From Elusimicrobiota bacterium (GTDB lineage: Bacteria; Elusimicrobiota; Endomicrobiia; Endomicrobiales; Endomicrobiaceae), in the NCBI GenBank assembly GCA_031256695.1, contig JAIRQB010000147.1:1-5571 (forward strand): 5,571 bases of DNA, written 5' to 3'. Under the pieces are notes generated by a model. It was given only the letters and a program-made list of their open reading frames with translations. It was not told the origin of the DNA and did no database searches. Below are positions 5,554 through 5,571 of the stretch, in pieces (within the stretch, counting starts at the first letter, position 1; each line of letters opens with the position of its first letter). Both the position numbers and the translations under genes were made by a program.

Positions 5554-5571
5554 AGATCGGAAGAGCACACG
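5554..5571 (+). other. Illumina TruSeq adapter remnant (artefact)
   Basis: The final 18 bases, AGATCGGAAGAGCACACG, are identical to the start of the standard Illumina TruSeq read-1 adapter. They begin exactly where LigA conservation breaks: the protein should go from GRTGA to (I/L)TPVA but instead reads QIGRAH. Base 5553 (C) could be the first base of a Leu codon, so the junction is probably at 5553/5554. This is untrimmed sequencing adapter, not genomic DNA. Confidence 0.96.

Overview
The window reads as one end of an AT-rich bacterial contig carrying ordinary housekeeping genes. An LptF/LptG-type LPS permease indicates a diderm, LPS-making bacterium. MetX followed directly by MetW, and an NAD+-dependent DNA ligase, fit a bacterial chromosome. 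The compact AT-rich coding and repeat-bearing intergenic DNA would suit a host-associated lineage such as Elusimicrobiota/Endomicrobia, but that placement is a weak guess from general style. No phage, plasmid, transposase, CRISPR or defence gene is visible.

Layout. Bases 1-321 hold no gene. They contain a large imperfect palindrome (30-84), a GC-rich hairpin (162-194) and two copies of a 41-base repeat 64 bases apart that end in degenerate heptamer tracts. Bases 322-3165 form a minus-strand operon read metX, metW, lptF/G: metX and metW overlap by 4 bases (ATGA), and the permease follows 40 bases after metW. Bases 3166-3493 are a divergent intergenic region with plus-strand promoter candidates and a ribH leader that can fold into a long-range stem. 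From 3494 the plus strand carries ribH (lumazine synthase), a terminator-like hairpin, nusB, a stronger terminator-like stem that begins inside the nusB 3' end, and the first half of ligA.

Function. MetX activates homoserine for methionine synthesis and MetW is its usual partner. The permease belongs to the machine that carries LPS to the outer membrane. RibH makes the riboflavin precursor, NusB is an rRNA antitermination factor, and LigA seals DNA nicks. ribH-nusB is a common bacterial pairing.

The last 18 bases (5554-5571) are identical to the start of the Illumina TruSeq adapter, so ligA is cut by a sequencing artefact and the final residues of any translation are not biological. I found no convincing new biological system. 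The points most worth a second look are the adapter, the structured nusB/ligA junction, the heptamer tracts in several intergenic regions, and the folded ribH leader.
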